DNA of 64,000 nucleotides from CAWICD01 sp052267165 (GCA_052267165.1 JBKQHO010000022.1:310001-374000); one strand, 5' to 3'; numbered from the stretch's first letter, positions 25,162-35,299 are shown. Program-made: numbers and translations. Notes: a model not told the origin generated them from the letters alone.

Positions 25162-27083
25162 CTACATAAGGTACCACACGGGGGAAACGTGGGTGTCGGC
25201 TTCGGCCTGCCACATCGTCTCGGCGCGCTGGAGCGCGAGCGTCTGAAGTGAGGGACGCTGGCGCTCGATGTCCGCCGCGATCTGTCGCAGCAGCATGGCG
25301 CCGCCGCACAGCTCGGCCTGATGGCTGACGCGCTCGCGCACGTAGCGCGCCTTGACCTCGCGCACGACCTTTCCGTCGAGCCCCTTCTTCGCGTCGTAGC
25401 GAAAGCGCATCTCGATGCTTTGACGCCATGAGGTGAGCTGGTTCTTGCGCTGCCGGCTGAGCCCGCGAACCGACTTCAGACCCTGTTCGGTGCAATCGGC
25501 GGCCGTCTGGATGCCGGCGGCCAGCAGCTGCGCGAGGGCGCGGTGGTCGATGCCCGCGACGCGGTGCGTCGCGATCTGATGGTTCCGCAGGAAAGCCTGC
25601 TTCTCGCGCAGCGCGCCATTGCGCTCGAGCGAGCCGAGCTCGGCCACGTAGCGCTTGCGTTGCTCGCGCAGCCGCTTGTGCACGAGCGCAAGCCGCTCGC
25701 GGGTCGCGTTCAAGTGCAGGTTTCGCGCCGCGCGGGTCCACTCGTTGGCGGCCCCGACGTAGTCGCGATAGGTCTGGGAACGCCGCCGGCGGCGTGCCGC
25801 CATCAGCGCGCGCGCGTTGGGCCTGCCGACCACGGCCAGCACGCCGGCGACGACGGCGAGCGCCAGCGCGAACCACGGCTGGTGCAGCACGGCCAACGCC
25901 GCGATCCCGCCGGCGGCCGCGACCGCTCCAGCCCCATACGCAGCCTTGCGCCAGGTCGTCCAGAGACGCAACGGCGCCGGGATGTAGACCCCGCGAGCGC
26001 GAGAGTGCCGCATTGACGGACGGTGGCGGGTTCACGGCGCCGATCTCCGCCCAAGCGCGTTCGATGTCGGAATCGGTGAAGCGCTGCCAGATCGGCTCGT
26101 CGGCGATGCCGTTGGCCGAGCCGGCGGCCATCGCAGCGCCGAAATAATAGAGTCCCCGGCGTTCGAGCGCGCACCACGGGCAGTGCTTTCCCTGCAAGTA
26201 GCGATGCTGCTGGCTCCTCTTGCAGACCACGGTTTTCTGCTGCAGATCGAGCAGCGCCGTGCGCCACGTGCCGGCCGACGGGCGCGAGCGCGCGTCGCCC
26301 AAGAACGCATGCGCGAACAGCATCGAGATCTCGGGTGTGATCGCGGTCAGGCTCAGCGCGCCCGGCGGCGGCTTGAGCCCCATACGCCGGGCGCTCGGGC
26401 CGTAGAAGTAGCGCCGCGCGGCGACGTTGTCGCCGATCGCGCCCGTGTTGCGGATGTTGGTCGGCAGGACGCCCGCGAACGGATGCTTTGCCGACGAAGA
26501 GCAACTGAAAGATCATGACCGCGAGCCCGAAGAGGTCGTGCTGCGGCATCCGGTCGACGCGGCTGAGGTCTTTGCCGTGCAGCTCGGGCGGCTGATACTC
26601 CGCAACGCCGACCCGGCAGCGGAAGACCGTGCCGTTGGCCGCGACTTGGAAGCTGTCGCAGTCGATGAATTGCGTCATCGAGTCGCGATAGACGACGAGG
26701 TTGCTCGAGTTGACGTCGCCCACGATGACCCCGCGCCCGTGCAGCACTTCGAAGGCGCGCGCCACGTTCTCGGCGGTGTGTATGAGAAACTTCCAGTTGG
26801 CGTCGGGGAACAGCATCTGGCGGCGCTTGGGGCCGAGCAGTTCGTGCAGCGGGGCCTGCGAGTTGAGCCGCGGCATCGTGAAGCCGACCGGCCGCGCGCC
26901 TTCGTAGAGCATGCCGACCGGCCAGGCCGCGACCGAACGGAGCTGGTCGTCGCCGGCGTCGACCATGGTCTGGAGCTTGGCGACCTGCAGCTGATTGAGG
27001 GGACGCGAATAGATCTTCGCGACCAGGTTGCTGTCGTCGGTGACGAACACCTTCCGCGGGGCGCCGTGGTGATCGCGATACAT
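25162..27083 (-). pseudogene. Kinase-like / zinc-ribbon / helix-hairpin-helix protein broken by two +1 frameshifts
   Basis: ATG 27083 overlaps the PP2C stop (TGATG). Frame 1 encodes a protein-kinase-like domain (LVAKIYSRP, GVIVGDVNSSN, FIDCDSF). At about 26486 one extra base shifts reading into the frame giving HPFAGVLPTNIRNTG, CPWC zinc-ribbon and GLYYFGAAM. At about 26015 another extra base shifts into the frame with two membrane segments and a helix-hairpin-helix region (DCTEQGLKSVRGLSRQRKNQ) ending at 25162. Corrected, it would be about 639 aa, matching the HhH-kinase proteins found beside PP2C in TerY-type phosphorylation triads. As sequenced, it is disrupted. Confidence 0.85.
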
Positions 27084-27952
27084 CAGTCGATGACCACCAT
27101 CCGGCAGCCGACCGCGAGCGACTTGTCGTCGTTCGTGCGCCGGTTGATCGGGTCGGAATTGAGAAAGGCGAGCAGCGACTCGCGCGCGGTGCCGTTCGAG
27201 CCCGCAAGGTCGCGGACCGTTTTGACGAGTGGTTCGAAAAACGGGCCGAAAGCGCTCTTGGTCGCGTGCTCGAGCGCGAGGTACTGCAGGCCGTCCGTGA
27301 ACGCGACCAGGTCGTGAACGTAGTCGAAGCGGCGGATCGAGATCCGCTCGGGCGCGGCATCGTCGGTGACGAAGAACGTCTCGTTGGCGTACTCCCCGCC
27401 GTCGGGCCAGATCGCCACCTCGAACGGCGCGCCGGGGGCGCGGCGCAGCACGATCCCGCCGTCGCCGATTTGCGCGCACAGCGCTTGGTGGTCGCTCGCG
27501 ACCGCCAGCAGCGCGGTCGCGGCGTAGTCGCGAATCTCGGCGCCGTCCTCGCGCGCCAGCAGGCGAATCGCCTCGCGAACTTCGAGGAACCACGAGCGTA
27601 CCAGCTCGTCGGTCAGTTCGTCGAGGTCGCTCTTCTCGGTCAGCGCGTCGAGCACGAGCTCGACCAGCTTGGCACAGACCGTCTCGGCGCCGGCTTCGCA
27701 GCGCGAGGCGCTGCCCGCCCCGTCCGAGAGCACGGTGACGAAGGCCTCTCCGCCGTCACGACTCTCCACGACGGCGCAGACGCAGCGGTCCTGACAGGGC
27801 GTTTGCGTTTCCAGGTGCGACGTGCCGACGGCGCAGCCGTCAACGTATCGCCAGGTCACGCTTGCGTCGTGATCCAGCCCGGCGCTTCGAGCGTGTTCGG
27901 CGCAAGCGGCGCACCCGCTATTCTTGCAATACTGCCGGCGCCCTGGCTTCAT
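27083..27952 (-). CDS. PP2C-family serine/threonine phosphatase
   Basis: 289 aa. Metal-binding motifs VLSDGAGSASRCEAGAE, IGDGGIVLR and FTDGLQYLALEH are intact. The N-terminus is Cys-rich (CKNSGCAACAEHA), unusual for this family. It probably reverses phosphorylation by the overlapping kinase gene downstream. Such pairs usually come with a von Willebrand A (TerY) protein, which is absent here. Cytoplasmic. Confidence 0.88.
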   Translation of the reverse strand: MKPGRRQYCKNSGCAACAEHARSAGLDHDASVTWRYVDGCAVGTSHLETQTPCQDRCVCAVVESRDGGEAFVTVLSDGAGSASRCEAGAETVCAKLVELVLDALTEKSDLDELTDELVRSWFLEVREAIRLLAREDGAEIRDYAATALLAVASDHQALCAQIGDGGIVLRRAPGAPFEVAIWPDGGEYANETFFVTDDAAPERISIRRFDYVHDLVAFTDGLQYLALEHATKSAFGPFFEPLVKTVRDLAGSNGTARESLLAFLNSDPINRRTNDDKSLAVGCRMVVID

Positions 27953-28109
27953 CCTCTTAGCAGGCTGACTTCTTCCCTTTCCCGCCGCTCGAGCAACATG
28001 CTTGCTGATTTCCGGCTCGCAACAATCGTAGCGGCTGGGTAGGCCCCAAGCCTGCCGAGCGCCCCCGATGCCGCCCTCCCAGCCTAACGGGCGGGCGCGG
28101 CAAACGGAT

Positions 28110-28136
28110 GTAGCCGGTACTCGCGAGCCCGGCTAC
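28110..28136. repeat. Inverted repeat in intergenic region
   Basis: GTAGCCGG and CCGGCTAC are perfect 8-bp arms around an 11-base loop. It lies between the PP2C gene (start 27952) and a decayed small gene. It could be a terminator of that gene or an extragenic repeat; the rest of 27953-28165 shows nothing recognisable. Confidence 0.35.
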
Positions 28137-28165
28137 ACCAGGAGACGAACGGCGGAGCTTCCGGC

Positions 28166-28374
28166 TCAGCTCGGTTTGACGTTGCCGAGGACTTCGATCT
28201 TCGCGCCGCCCGGAGCGACGCCGTCGTTGATCTCGCGGATCAGGTCGTGCGTATAACCTTGCGCGAAGTGATAGTTCAGCGCGGTGATGTTGGGGCCGGC
28301 GAGGCACCGATCGCCACCAGGGTTGAGACCGCTGTCGGCGCGAGGGCGGTCGACGTGAAGAAGTGTTTACGCAT
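28166..28374 (-). pseudogene. Remnant of a small secreted protein
   Basis: ATG 28374 begins a signal-peptide-like sequence (MRKHFFTSTALAPTAVSTLV), but the frame stops after about 32 residues. An alternative frame then reads ITALNYHFAQGYTHDLIREI and ends EVLGNVKPS at 28166. Joined, they would give a short secreted protein, so an indel near 28290 is likely. No family recognised. Confidence 0.45.
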
Positions 28375-28504
28375 TGTCCTTTTGCGGCGTGCAGGAAGCC
28401 ACGTTCAGCATACGCCGCCGCCGGCAATCCAGCCAGCCGAGAGGAATTCACCCGCCAAAACGAGTGCCGCTTAACTTCTCAATGAGCCTCCGTTAGCCGG
28501 TACA

Positions 28505-30721
28505 CTAGATCGGAGCGCAGGAGCCGGAACCCGAGGGTGCGGGGCGCTCTCCGAGCGGCAGCGTGAAGCGCACGCTGACCGCCGAGGGCGGCCCGACCCG
28601 GTCGATGCTGGTCAAGTAGTATTGATGGGTGACGTTTTGCCAGGCGAGCCAGAAGCTCGCGCCGCTGTTCAGCGGCACGGTCGCGCGCGCGTCGAAGAGC
28701 AGCGATGCCCCGAGCGGCTGCGTGTTGAGATCGTCGTTGTAGATCTGTCCCGAGTAGGTCGCAGCGACGCTGTACTGCACGCCGCGGCCGACGAAATCCG
28801 CCCCCAAGGTCGCGACCTCGTTGGGAACGAGCTGCAGGCGCTTCCCGTCGGTGCCGGGCGGCCCTTGCACGATGCGCGCGTACTGCGTCGTTCCCGACGC
28901 CCGCAAGCGCGTGCACGGCCCGACCGTCTGCGTATACGTCAGCGTCGTCCCGTCGGTCCGCGTGTGGTCGACGTTGGCTCGCTGCTGCAGCGTCGGGCTG
29001 ATCGTTTGAAAATCGATGCCGTCGGAAACCTTGGTCTCGAAGGTGTCGAGCGAGAGGTGCGAACGCGTGCCGCCGAGGACGTCGATGCCGACGCTGTTGG
29101 TGTAGCTGCGCTCGGGGACCAGGGCTATGTTCGGCGCGTACTGCGTGCTGCCGATGAAGTAGCCGCGAACCAGCTCGTTGAGATACGGCGCGCGGAAGCC
29201 GGCGCCGCCCGAGAGTCGCAGCGCAACGTTCGGACTCAGATCGTAGCGCAGCGCGGCACGCGGCGAGACGGCTCCGTTGTCGCGCGCGGGAGCGGTCGTG
29301 ACGGTGTTGCCGCCGCTCTTCGAAGCGAGCAGCTGGCCGTTGGTGAAGGCGACGTTGTCGTAGCGTGCGCCGGCCAGCGCCTCGAAACGGCCCGAACGAA
29401 TCGTTTCCTGCAGCACGAAGCCCGCCAATTGCTGCGAACCGCTGCCCAAGTTCTGGAGCGCGCCGCTGGGACCGTCCTGGTTGCTGATGCCGTGCACGCT
29501 GCGCAGTTCCGCCCGCACTTGGAACTCGCTCGGGCCGCCGGCCAGCATCAAGCTGGTCGACAGGCCGTTCTCCCAGGTCGGCACGTGCTGGACGTAGCGC
29601 AGCGCGCCGGGCGTCGTCGGATACAGGTCGTCGACGTTGGTGATGTTCGCATCACGCTCGTACGCGTTGAAGGTAGCGTAGGCGTGCTCGCCCGCGAACG
29701 CATACTGCAGCGCGTACTGTTCCAGGTTGCGCGCGAAGCTGTAGTTCGGCCGGCCTTCCTGTTGCGTGTCGGTCGCGTACAGCCCGGCGAAGGACAGGTT
29801 CGAACGATCGGTGCCGTAGCGCAGGCGCAGCTGGGTCGCATCGCTCTGCGCGTGAGCCGCCTGGTCGAGCTTGCTCTGATAGCCGGGTGCCAAATCGTCA
29901 TACGACTCGGCCGTCGTCGAGGTCCAGAGCGACGCCGCGAGCTTGGGCGCGAGCGTGCCGCGCACGAACGCATCGCCGCCGGCCTGCGAATAGCCGCCGG
30001 CGAATCCGGAGAGCTCACCGTCGAGGGGCGCGCTCGAGTCCTGCGGGCCGCGCGTGCTGAGCGCGAGGGCGCCGCCGACGGCGCCGGAGCCGTAGAGCGC
30101 CGAGCCCGCCCCGCGCAAGAGCTCGGCCCGCGTGATGTTGCCGACCGGATAGGCGAGCCAGTCGATCTGCCCCCCGAAGGCGTCCTGCGCCGGTACGCCG
30201 TCGACGGAGACGTAGCCGCGATCGGTGCCGGCCCCGGTGAACGAGACGCGCAGCTGGCCGTAGTTGGTGAAGGCGCTGTTGCTGCGCACGCGGTCGACGC
30301 CGGGCAACTGGCTGAGAAGGTTGTCGCTGGTCGCTGCGGCCGCATTCGCGACGGCGCTGCGGTCGAGCAGTGAGGCCGCCACCGGAAGCCGGTGCAGACT
30401 GCTCTGCGAGCCCGTCGCGACCCGCACCGTACCGATCACCGGGAGCGCGCTGGAGAGGGCGATCCTCGGCGACGTCGCGCTGCTCAGATCGATCGTCGCA
30501 GGCACGAACCCGTCGGCCTCGACGCGCGCGGAGGTCGGATCGAAGCCTGAGCGCGCGGCGACCTCGCCGTGCGCATCGCTGTGCTCGACGTCATGCGCAC
30601 CCGCGGCGTCGTTGAACGTGACCGTGGCCGCTGCGACCGGGCGGTCTTGGCCGTCAACCAGCGTCAGGGGCGCTCCAAGCCCACCGAGCAAAAGGAAAAG
30701 CGCAGCAGCAGCGATGCTCAT
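28505..30721 (-). CDS. TonB-dependent outer-membrane receptor
   Basis: 738 aa. Signal peptide, then a carboxypeptidase-regulatory-like domain (about 20-95, DGQDRPVAAATVTFNDAAG), a plug domain (LLSQLPGVDRVRSN, VSVDGVPAQDAFGG, LRGAGSALYGSGAVGGAL) and a beta barrel with the PRAALRYDLSPNVALRLSGG and GFRAPYLNELVRG motifs common to these receptors. It imports a bulky substrate (siderophore, vitamin, sugar or carotenoid-like) using TonB energy. It proves the cell has an outer membrane. Divergent from the acetoin operon by 160 bp; the substrate is unknown. Confidence 0.92.
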   Translation of the reverse strand: MSIAAAALFLLLGGLGAPLTLVDGQDRPVAAATVTFNDAAGAHDVEHSDAHGEVAARSGFDPTSARVEADGFVPATIDLSSATSPRIALSSALPVIGTVRVATGSQSSLHRLPVAASLLDRSAVANAAAATSDNLLSQLPGVDRVRSNSAFTNYGQLRVSFTGAGTDRGYVSVDGVPAQDAFGGQIDWLAYPVGNITRAELLRGAGSALYGSGAVGGALALSTRGPQDSSAPLDGELSGFAGGYSQAGGDAFVRGTLAPKLAASLWTSTTAESYDDLAPGYQSKLDQAAHAQSDATQLRLRYGTDRSNLSFAGLYATDTQQEGRPNYSFARNLEQYALQYAFAGEHAYATFNAYERDANITNVDDLYPTTPGALRYVQHVPTWENGLSTSLMLAGGPSEFQVRAELRSVHGISNQDGPSGALQNLGSGSQQLAGFVLQETIRSGRFEALAGARYDNVAFTNGQLLASKSGGNTVTTAPARDNGAVSPRAALRYDLSPNVALRLSGGAGFRAPYLNELVRGYFIGSTQYAPNIALVPERSYTNSVGIDVLGGTRSHLSLDTFETKVSDGIDFQTISPTLQQRANVDHTRTDGTTLTYTQTVGPCTRLRASGTTQYARIVQGPPGTDGKRLQLVPNEVATLGADFVGRGVQYSVAATYSGQIYNDDLNTQPLGASLLFDARATVPLNSGASFWLAWQNVTHQYYLTSIDRVGPPSAVSVRFTLPLGERPAPSGSGSCAPI

Positions 30722-30881
30722 GCTGGGACGGCGCCTTCGTCACCCCTACCCCGAGCCCTGTGGGCCGGAAACTTTCCTCCTCGACGAATTGCCTCGCACG
30801 CAGACGGTTTGGAGGAGTCGGCTGCGACTTTTGCCAAGCGAGCCCGTCCCCAGCAAGAGCTTTCGTGGCGGAGGGCGACCC

Positions 30882-31874
30882 ATGACGGCCATCCACAGCC
30901 AATCTCAAGCGGCCCTCGAGAAATCGAAGCTGCTCGACATGTACGAGCAGATGGTCCGCATCCGGACCTTCGAAGAGGCCGCGCGGCGCAATTTCGCCGA
31001 CGGCAAGATCCCGGGCTTCGTGCACCTCTACGCAGGTGAGGAGGCGGTCGCGGTCGGCGTCTGCGCGCACCTCACCGACCGCGACTCGATCACGAGCACG
31101 CATCGCGGCCACGGCCACTGCATCGCCAAAGGCGTTGACATCGACGGCATGGTCGCCGAACTGCTCGGCCGGGTGACCGGCTCGTGCAAAGGCAAAGGCG
31201 GCTCGATGCACATTGCCGACGTCGAGAAAGGCATGCTCGGCGCGAACGGCATCGTAGGCGGCGGATTTCCGCTGGCCTGCGGCGCGGCCCTCACGGCCAA
31301 GACCTTGGGCACCGACAACGTCGCCGTCTGCTTCTTCGGCGACGGCGCAGCCAATCAGGGCACCTTCCACGAGGGCCTCAACTTAGCCGCGATCTGGAAG
31401 CTGCCGGTCGTGTTCGTGTGCGAGAACAACGGCTTCGCGGAGAGCACGCCGGTCCGCTACGCGTGCAGCGCGACCGACGTCGCCGCGCGCGCCGGTTCCT
31501 ACGAGATGCCGGGGATCGTCGTCGACGGGCTCGACGTGCTGGCCGTCTACGAAGTCGCGGGACAGGCGATCGCACGTGCCCGCCACGGTCAGGGCCCGAG
31601 CCTGATCGAGGCCAAGACGTACCGCTACTACGGGCACTTCGAAGGCGACGCGATCAAGTACCGGACGAGCGAGGAGCTCGAGTCGTACCGTTCGCGCGAC
31701 GCGATCAAGCGGCTGCGCACGTATTTGACCGAGCGCGAGATCGCGACCGACCGCGAGCTCGACGCGATCGACGATCGCGTCGTCGCGAACCTCGCCCAGG
31801 CCTGGGAGCGCGGCGAGGCCGCGCCTTATCCTGAGCCCGAGGACGCGCTCAACGACGTCTACGTTCGATACTGA
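30882..31874 (+). CDS. acoA: Acetoin dehydrogenase E1 component, alpha subunit (TPP-dependent)
   Basis: 330 aa from ATG 30882, preceded by GGCGGAGGGCG; the longer open frame upstream is not coding. TPP motif GDGAANQGTFHEGLNLAAIW with FVCENN, plus THRGHGHCIAKG and RYYGHFEGD. Acts with acoB to cleave acetoin (or a 2-oxo acid) and load the acyl unit on lipoate. The E2 with a hydrolase domain and AcoX downstream make acetoin the best substrate guess. Confidence 0.9.
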   Translation: MTAIHSQSQAALEKSKLLDMYEQMVRIRTFEEAARRNFADGKIPGFVHLYAGEEAVAVGVCAHLTDRDSITSTHRGHGHCIAKGVDIDGMVAELLGRVTGSCKGKGGSMHIADVEKGMLGANGIVGGGFPLACGAALTAKTLGTDNVAVCFFGDGAANQGTFHEGLNLAAIWKLPVVFVCENNGFAESTPVRYACSATDVAARAGSYEMPGIVVDGLDVLAVYEVAGQAIARARHGQGPSLIEAKTYRYYGHFEGDAIKYRTSEELESYRSRDAIKRLRTYLTEREIATDRELDAIDDRVVANLAQAWERGEAAPYPEPEDALNDVYVRY

Positions 31875-31901
31875 ACTCGAGCTGAAAAGAGGAGCCGGCA
31901 G

Positions 31902-32933
31902 ATGGCGACGACCGTCGAGCGCGCGACGCGCGAACTTACCTACGGCGAAGCGATCAACGAGGCGATGCGCATCGCGATGCGCGAGGACCCGACCGTGATC
32001 CTGATGGGTGAGGACATCGCGGGCGGCGCGATGGTCGACCACCTCGCCGAGGACGAAGCGTGGGGCGGAGTCCTCGGCGTGACCAAAGGTTTGGTCCAAG
32101 AGTTCGGCCGCGGCCGCGTGCTCGACACGCCGATCTCCGAGGCCGGCTTCATCGGTGCGGCGGTCGGCGCCGCGGCGACCGGCCTGCGTCCGATCGCCGA
32201 GCTGATGTTCGTCGACTTCTTCGGCGTCTGCATGGACCAGATCTTCGATCAGGGCGCGAAGCTGCGCTACATGTTCGGCGGGAAGGCGCGTTGCCCGCTC
32301 GTCATCCGCACGATGATCGGCGCGGGGATCGGCGCGGCCGGCCAGCACTCGGGCTCGCACTATTCGGTCTTCACGCACATGCCCGGCATCAAGACGGTCG
32401 TCCCGTCGACGCCGGCCGACGCGAAGGGCTTGTTGCTGAGCGCGATCCGCGACGACGATCTGGTCGTCTTCTTCGAGAACAAGGTCCTGTACGGCATGAA
32501 GGGCGATGTGCCGAGCGGCGATTACGCGATCCCGTTCGGCGTCGCCGACGTCAAACGGGAAGGCAGCGACGTCACGATCGTCGCGTTCTCGCGGATGGTG
32601 CACCAGTCGTTGGCCGCTGCGGAGACGCTGGCCGCCGAGGGCATCGACGTGGAAGTGATCGATCCGCGAACCTGCTCGCCGCTCGACGAGGACGCGATCC
32701 TCGAATCGGTTGCCAAGACGCACCGGCTCGTCGTCGTCGACGAGGACAACCCGCGCTGCAGCATGGCGACGGACGTCGCCGCATTGGTCGCGGACAAGGG
32801 CTTCGACTCGCTCGACGGCCCGATCAAGCGCGTCTGCGCGCCGCACACGCCGGTTCCGTTCAGTCCGCCGCTCGAGCAGTTCTACGTTCCCAGCGCCGAG
32901 CGCATCGTCGCCGCGGTCCGCTCGCTGCTGTAG
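31902..32933 (+). CDS. acoB: Acetoin dehydrogenase E1 component, beta subunit
   Basis: 343 aa, full length, 27 bp after acoA with a GAGGAG-type site. Motifs: LTYGEAINEAMRIAMREDP, GTPISEAGFIGAAVGAA-like DTPISEAGFIGAAVGAAATG, GQHSGSHYSVFTHMPGIKTV, and the C-terminal domain with VEVIDPRTCSPLDEDAI. It forms the alpha2beta2 E1 heterotetramer with AcoA. Confidence 0.9.
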   Translation: MATTVERATRELTYGEAINEAMRIAMREDPTVILMGEDIAGGAMVDHLAEDEAWGGVLGVTKGLVQEFGRGRVLDTPISEAGFIGAAVGAAATGLRPIAELMFVDFFGVCMDQIFDQGAKLRYMFGGKARCPLVIRTMIGAGIGAAGQHSGSHYSVFTHMPGIKTVVPSTPADAKGLLLSAIRDDDLVVFFENKVLYGMKGDVPSGDYAIPFGVADVKREGSDVTIVAFSRMVHQSLAAAETLAAEGIDVEVIDPRTCSPLDEDAILESVAKTHRLVVVDEDNPRCSMATDVAALVADKGFDSLDGPIKRVCAPHTPVPFSPPLEQFYVPSAERIVAAVRSLL

Positions 32934-32975
32934 CGCAAGCGAAGCGCTGCAGTCGTGCCGGACTGAGGTAAGGCG

Positions 32976-34301
32976 ATGCCGACGGTCGTGAAGATGCCCA
33001 AGTGGGGGTTGACGATGCAGCAAGGCCGCGTCGTCGACTGGCTGCGCAACGAAGGCGCCCCGGTCGCTGAAGGCGAGCCGCTATTCACGGTCGAGACCGA
33101 CAAGATCGCGGCCGACGTCGAGGCGCCGACGAGCGGCGTGCTGCGCAAGATCGTCGCGGGGATCGGCTCAAACGTCAAGGTCAGCGCGGCTGTGGCGGTG
33201 ATCGCCGCGCCCGGCGAAGAGCTCTCCGACGACGAGCTCGCGGCCTTACTGGCCAGCCGTGCGGCGAGCGCAGACGGTGCAGGCGGCGGCGGCGCGGAAC
33301 GCAGGGCCGCGCGTGAAGCCCGAACCGCGACGCGAGGCGACGACGGGCGCGTGCTCGCCTCGCCGGCGGCGCGCAAGCGCGCGCAGGAACTCGGACTCGA
33401 TTTGGCCGCCGTCCCCGCGACCGGGCCCGGCGGACGGGTCTCGCTCGAAGACGTCGAGAGCGCGGCGGCGGAGCGTTCGGTCATTCGCGAAGGCGACGTC
33501 GAGATCGGCGACGGCGGCTCGCTTCACTACCTGATCGCCGGCGCGCCGAGCGCGCTCGCGCCGGTGGTGCTGCTGCACGGTTTGGGCGGCTCGATCAACG
33601 GCTGGCAGACCGTGATCGCGCCGCTCGCCGAACGGCGGGTCGTCTGCGCGCTCGATCTGCCGGGACACGGCCAAAGCACGAAGCCTCCGCCCGCGCAGGC
33701 CGACTATTCCGTGCGCGGACTCGCGGCGGCCGCGGCCCGCGCGCTCGAAGCGCTCGCGATCGGCCCCGCGGTGCTCGTCGGACACTCGCTCGGCGGTGCC
33801 GTCGCGCTCCAGCTGGCGCTCGAGCATCCTGGGATCGCGCGGCAAGTCGTGCTGGTCGCGGGCGCCGGGCTCGGCGCCGAGATCAACGCCGAGCTGCTCG
33901 ACCGCATCGAGTCCGAACCGAGCCGTGAGGAAGCGCGCGCACTGCTCGAGCTCTTCTTCCACGACCGGCGCGGCGTCGTGCCGGGCGGCATCGAGGAGCT
34001 GTATCAAACGCGCCTGCTGCCGGGTGCGAGCGAAGCGCTGCGCGCCGCTGCTGACGCGAGCTTGGGCCGCGAAGGGCAGCGCGTCGATTTTCGGCCGCGC
34101 TTGGGCGAGCTCTCGATTCCGGTCTCGCTGGTCTGGGGCGCGCACGATCGCGTCATTCCCGCGCATCACGCCGCGCCGGCCGCGGCCGCGCTCGGGGGCG
34201 CGCCGGTCGTGATCATTGAGAACGCTGGACACGTGCCGCACCTCGAAGCGGCGGACGAGTTCGTGCGCGCCGTCGAACGCCTGACGCAGCCGCGCGGGTG
34301 A
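32976..34301 (+). CDS. acoC: Acetoin dehydrogenase E2: lipoyl and subunit-binding domains fused to an alpha/beta hydrolase
   Basis: 441 aa. N-terminal lipoyl domain with ETDKIAADVEAP (lipoyl Lys43), peripheral subunit-binding domain (LASPAARKRAQELGLDLAAV), then an alpha/beta hydrolase (LLHGLGGSINGW; GHSLGGA near 269; His in NAGHVPHLE). The hydrolase in place of a CAT-type acyltransferase core is the diagnostic layout of acetoin-dehydrogenase AcoC. 42 bp after acoB. Confidence 0.9.
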   Translation: MPTVVKMPKWGLTMQQGRVVDWLRNEGAPVAEGEPLFTVETDKIAADVEAPTSGVLRKIVAGIGSNVKVSAAVAVIAAPGEELSDDELAALLASRAASADGAGGGGAERRAAREARTATRGDDGRVLASPAARKRAQELGLDLAAVPATGPGGRVSLEDVESAAAERSVIREGDVEIGDGGSLHYLIAGAPSALAPVVLLHGLGGSINGWQTVIAPLAERRVVCALDLPGHGQSTKPPPAQADYSVRGLAAAAARALEALAIGPAVLVGHSLGGAVALQLALEHPGIARQVVLVAGAGLGAEINAELLDRIESEPSREEARALLELFFHDRRGVVPGGIEELYQTRLLPGASEALRAAADASLGREGQRVDFRPRLGELSIPVSLVWGAHDRVIPAHHAAPAAAALGGAPVVIIENAGHVPHLEAADEFVRAVERLTQPRG

Positions 34302-35299
34302 CGCGGGTCGGCATCATCGCCAATCCCGCGTCGGGCAAAGACATCCGGCGCCTCGTCGCTCACGCCTCGAGCTTCGACAACAACGAGAAGGTCAACATCG
34401 TGCGGCGCGTGCTGCTCGCGCTCGACGCGCTCGCCGTCGAGCGGGTCTGGTACATGCCCGACACCTACGCGATCGTGCCGCGTGCGGCCGAGGACACGGC
34501 GCTGCGCCTGGAGCTCGAAGCGCTGCCCATGGCTGCCCTCGGCAACGCAGGCGACTCGCGCGAAGCCGCGGGCCGCATGTTCGAGCTCGAGGTCGGCGCG
34601 ATCGTCACGCTCGGCGGCGACGGCACCAACCGCGCCGTCGCCGGCGGCTGCGGCACGGTCCCGCTCGTTCCCATCTCGACCGGAACGAACAACGTCTTCC
34701 CGCGCATGGTGGAAGGCACGCTCGCGGGCCTGGCCGCGGGATTGCTCGCCACGGGCGCGGTTACCGCGGACGCGGCGGTGCGGCGTGTGCCGCGCCTCGA
34801 CGTATTCGTCGACGGCGAGCGGCGCGATCTCGCGCTGATCGACGCCGTCACCTCGCGTCGCGCCTACATCGGAGCGCGCGCGCTGTGGGAAGCGGAGCAC
34901 GTATCCGAAGTGGTCTTGTCGCGCGTGACGGCCTCCGAGATCGGGCTGTGCGCGCTCGGCGGGATCGCCTTTCCCGAGGCGATCGGACGCGCCGCCGGCG
35001 TGCACCTGCGAATCGGGGCAGGCGGCGAGCCGGTGCTGCTTCCGCTCGGTCCGGGGCTCGTGCGCGAGATTCCGGTGCTCGAAGCGCGTTTGATCGCGCC
35101 GGGCGAGCGTGTTGAGCTCGCCGCGGATTGCCCGACGGTCGCGCTCGACGGCGAATGCGAGCTGGAGTTCCCGCGCGGCGTCCGGCGCTTGGAGGTCTTG
35201 TTCGAGCCGAAAGGGCCATACGTCGTCGACATCGCCGCCGCACTCGAAGCGGGTGCGCGCAAGGGCTGTTTTGCGTCAAAGAACAGCCGGCAGGTCTAG
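34298..35299 (+). CDS. acoX: AcoX, NAD-kinase-like protein of the acetoin operon
   Basis: 333 aa, GTG start in a GTGA overlap with acoC. It has the ATP-NAD kinase core GGDGTNR (about residue 105), TGTNNVFP, and an N-terminal GIIANPASGKDIRRLV. AcoX genes accompany acetoin dehydrogenases in several bacteria, but their function is still unclear. No dihydrolipoamide dehydrogenase (E3) follows, so E3 must come from elsewhere in the genome. Confidence 0.88.
   Translation: MTRVGIIANPASGKDIRRLVAHASSFDNNEKVNIVRRVLLALDALAVERVWYMPDTYAIVPRAAEDTALRLELEALPMAALGNAGDSREAAGRMFELEVGAIVTLGGDGTNRAVAGGCGTVPLVPISTGTNNVFPRMVEGTLAGLAAGLLATGAVTADAAVRRVPRLDVFVDGERRDLALIDAVTSRRAYIGARALWEAEHVSEVVLSRVTASEIGLCALGGIAFPEAIGRAAGVHLRIGAGGEPVLLPLGPGLVREIPVLEARLIAPGERVELAADCPTVALDGECELEFPRGVRRLEVLFEPKGPYVVDIAAALEAGARKGCFASKNSRQV

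Noticed and set aside
25162..27083. Programmed frameshifting in the kinase gene
   Set aside because: No recognisable slippery site with stop codon or stem-loop is evident at either shift; assembly error or mutation is simpler.
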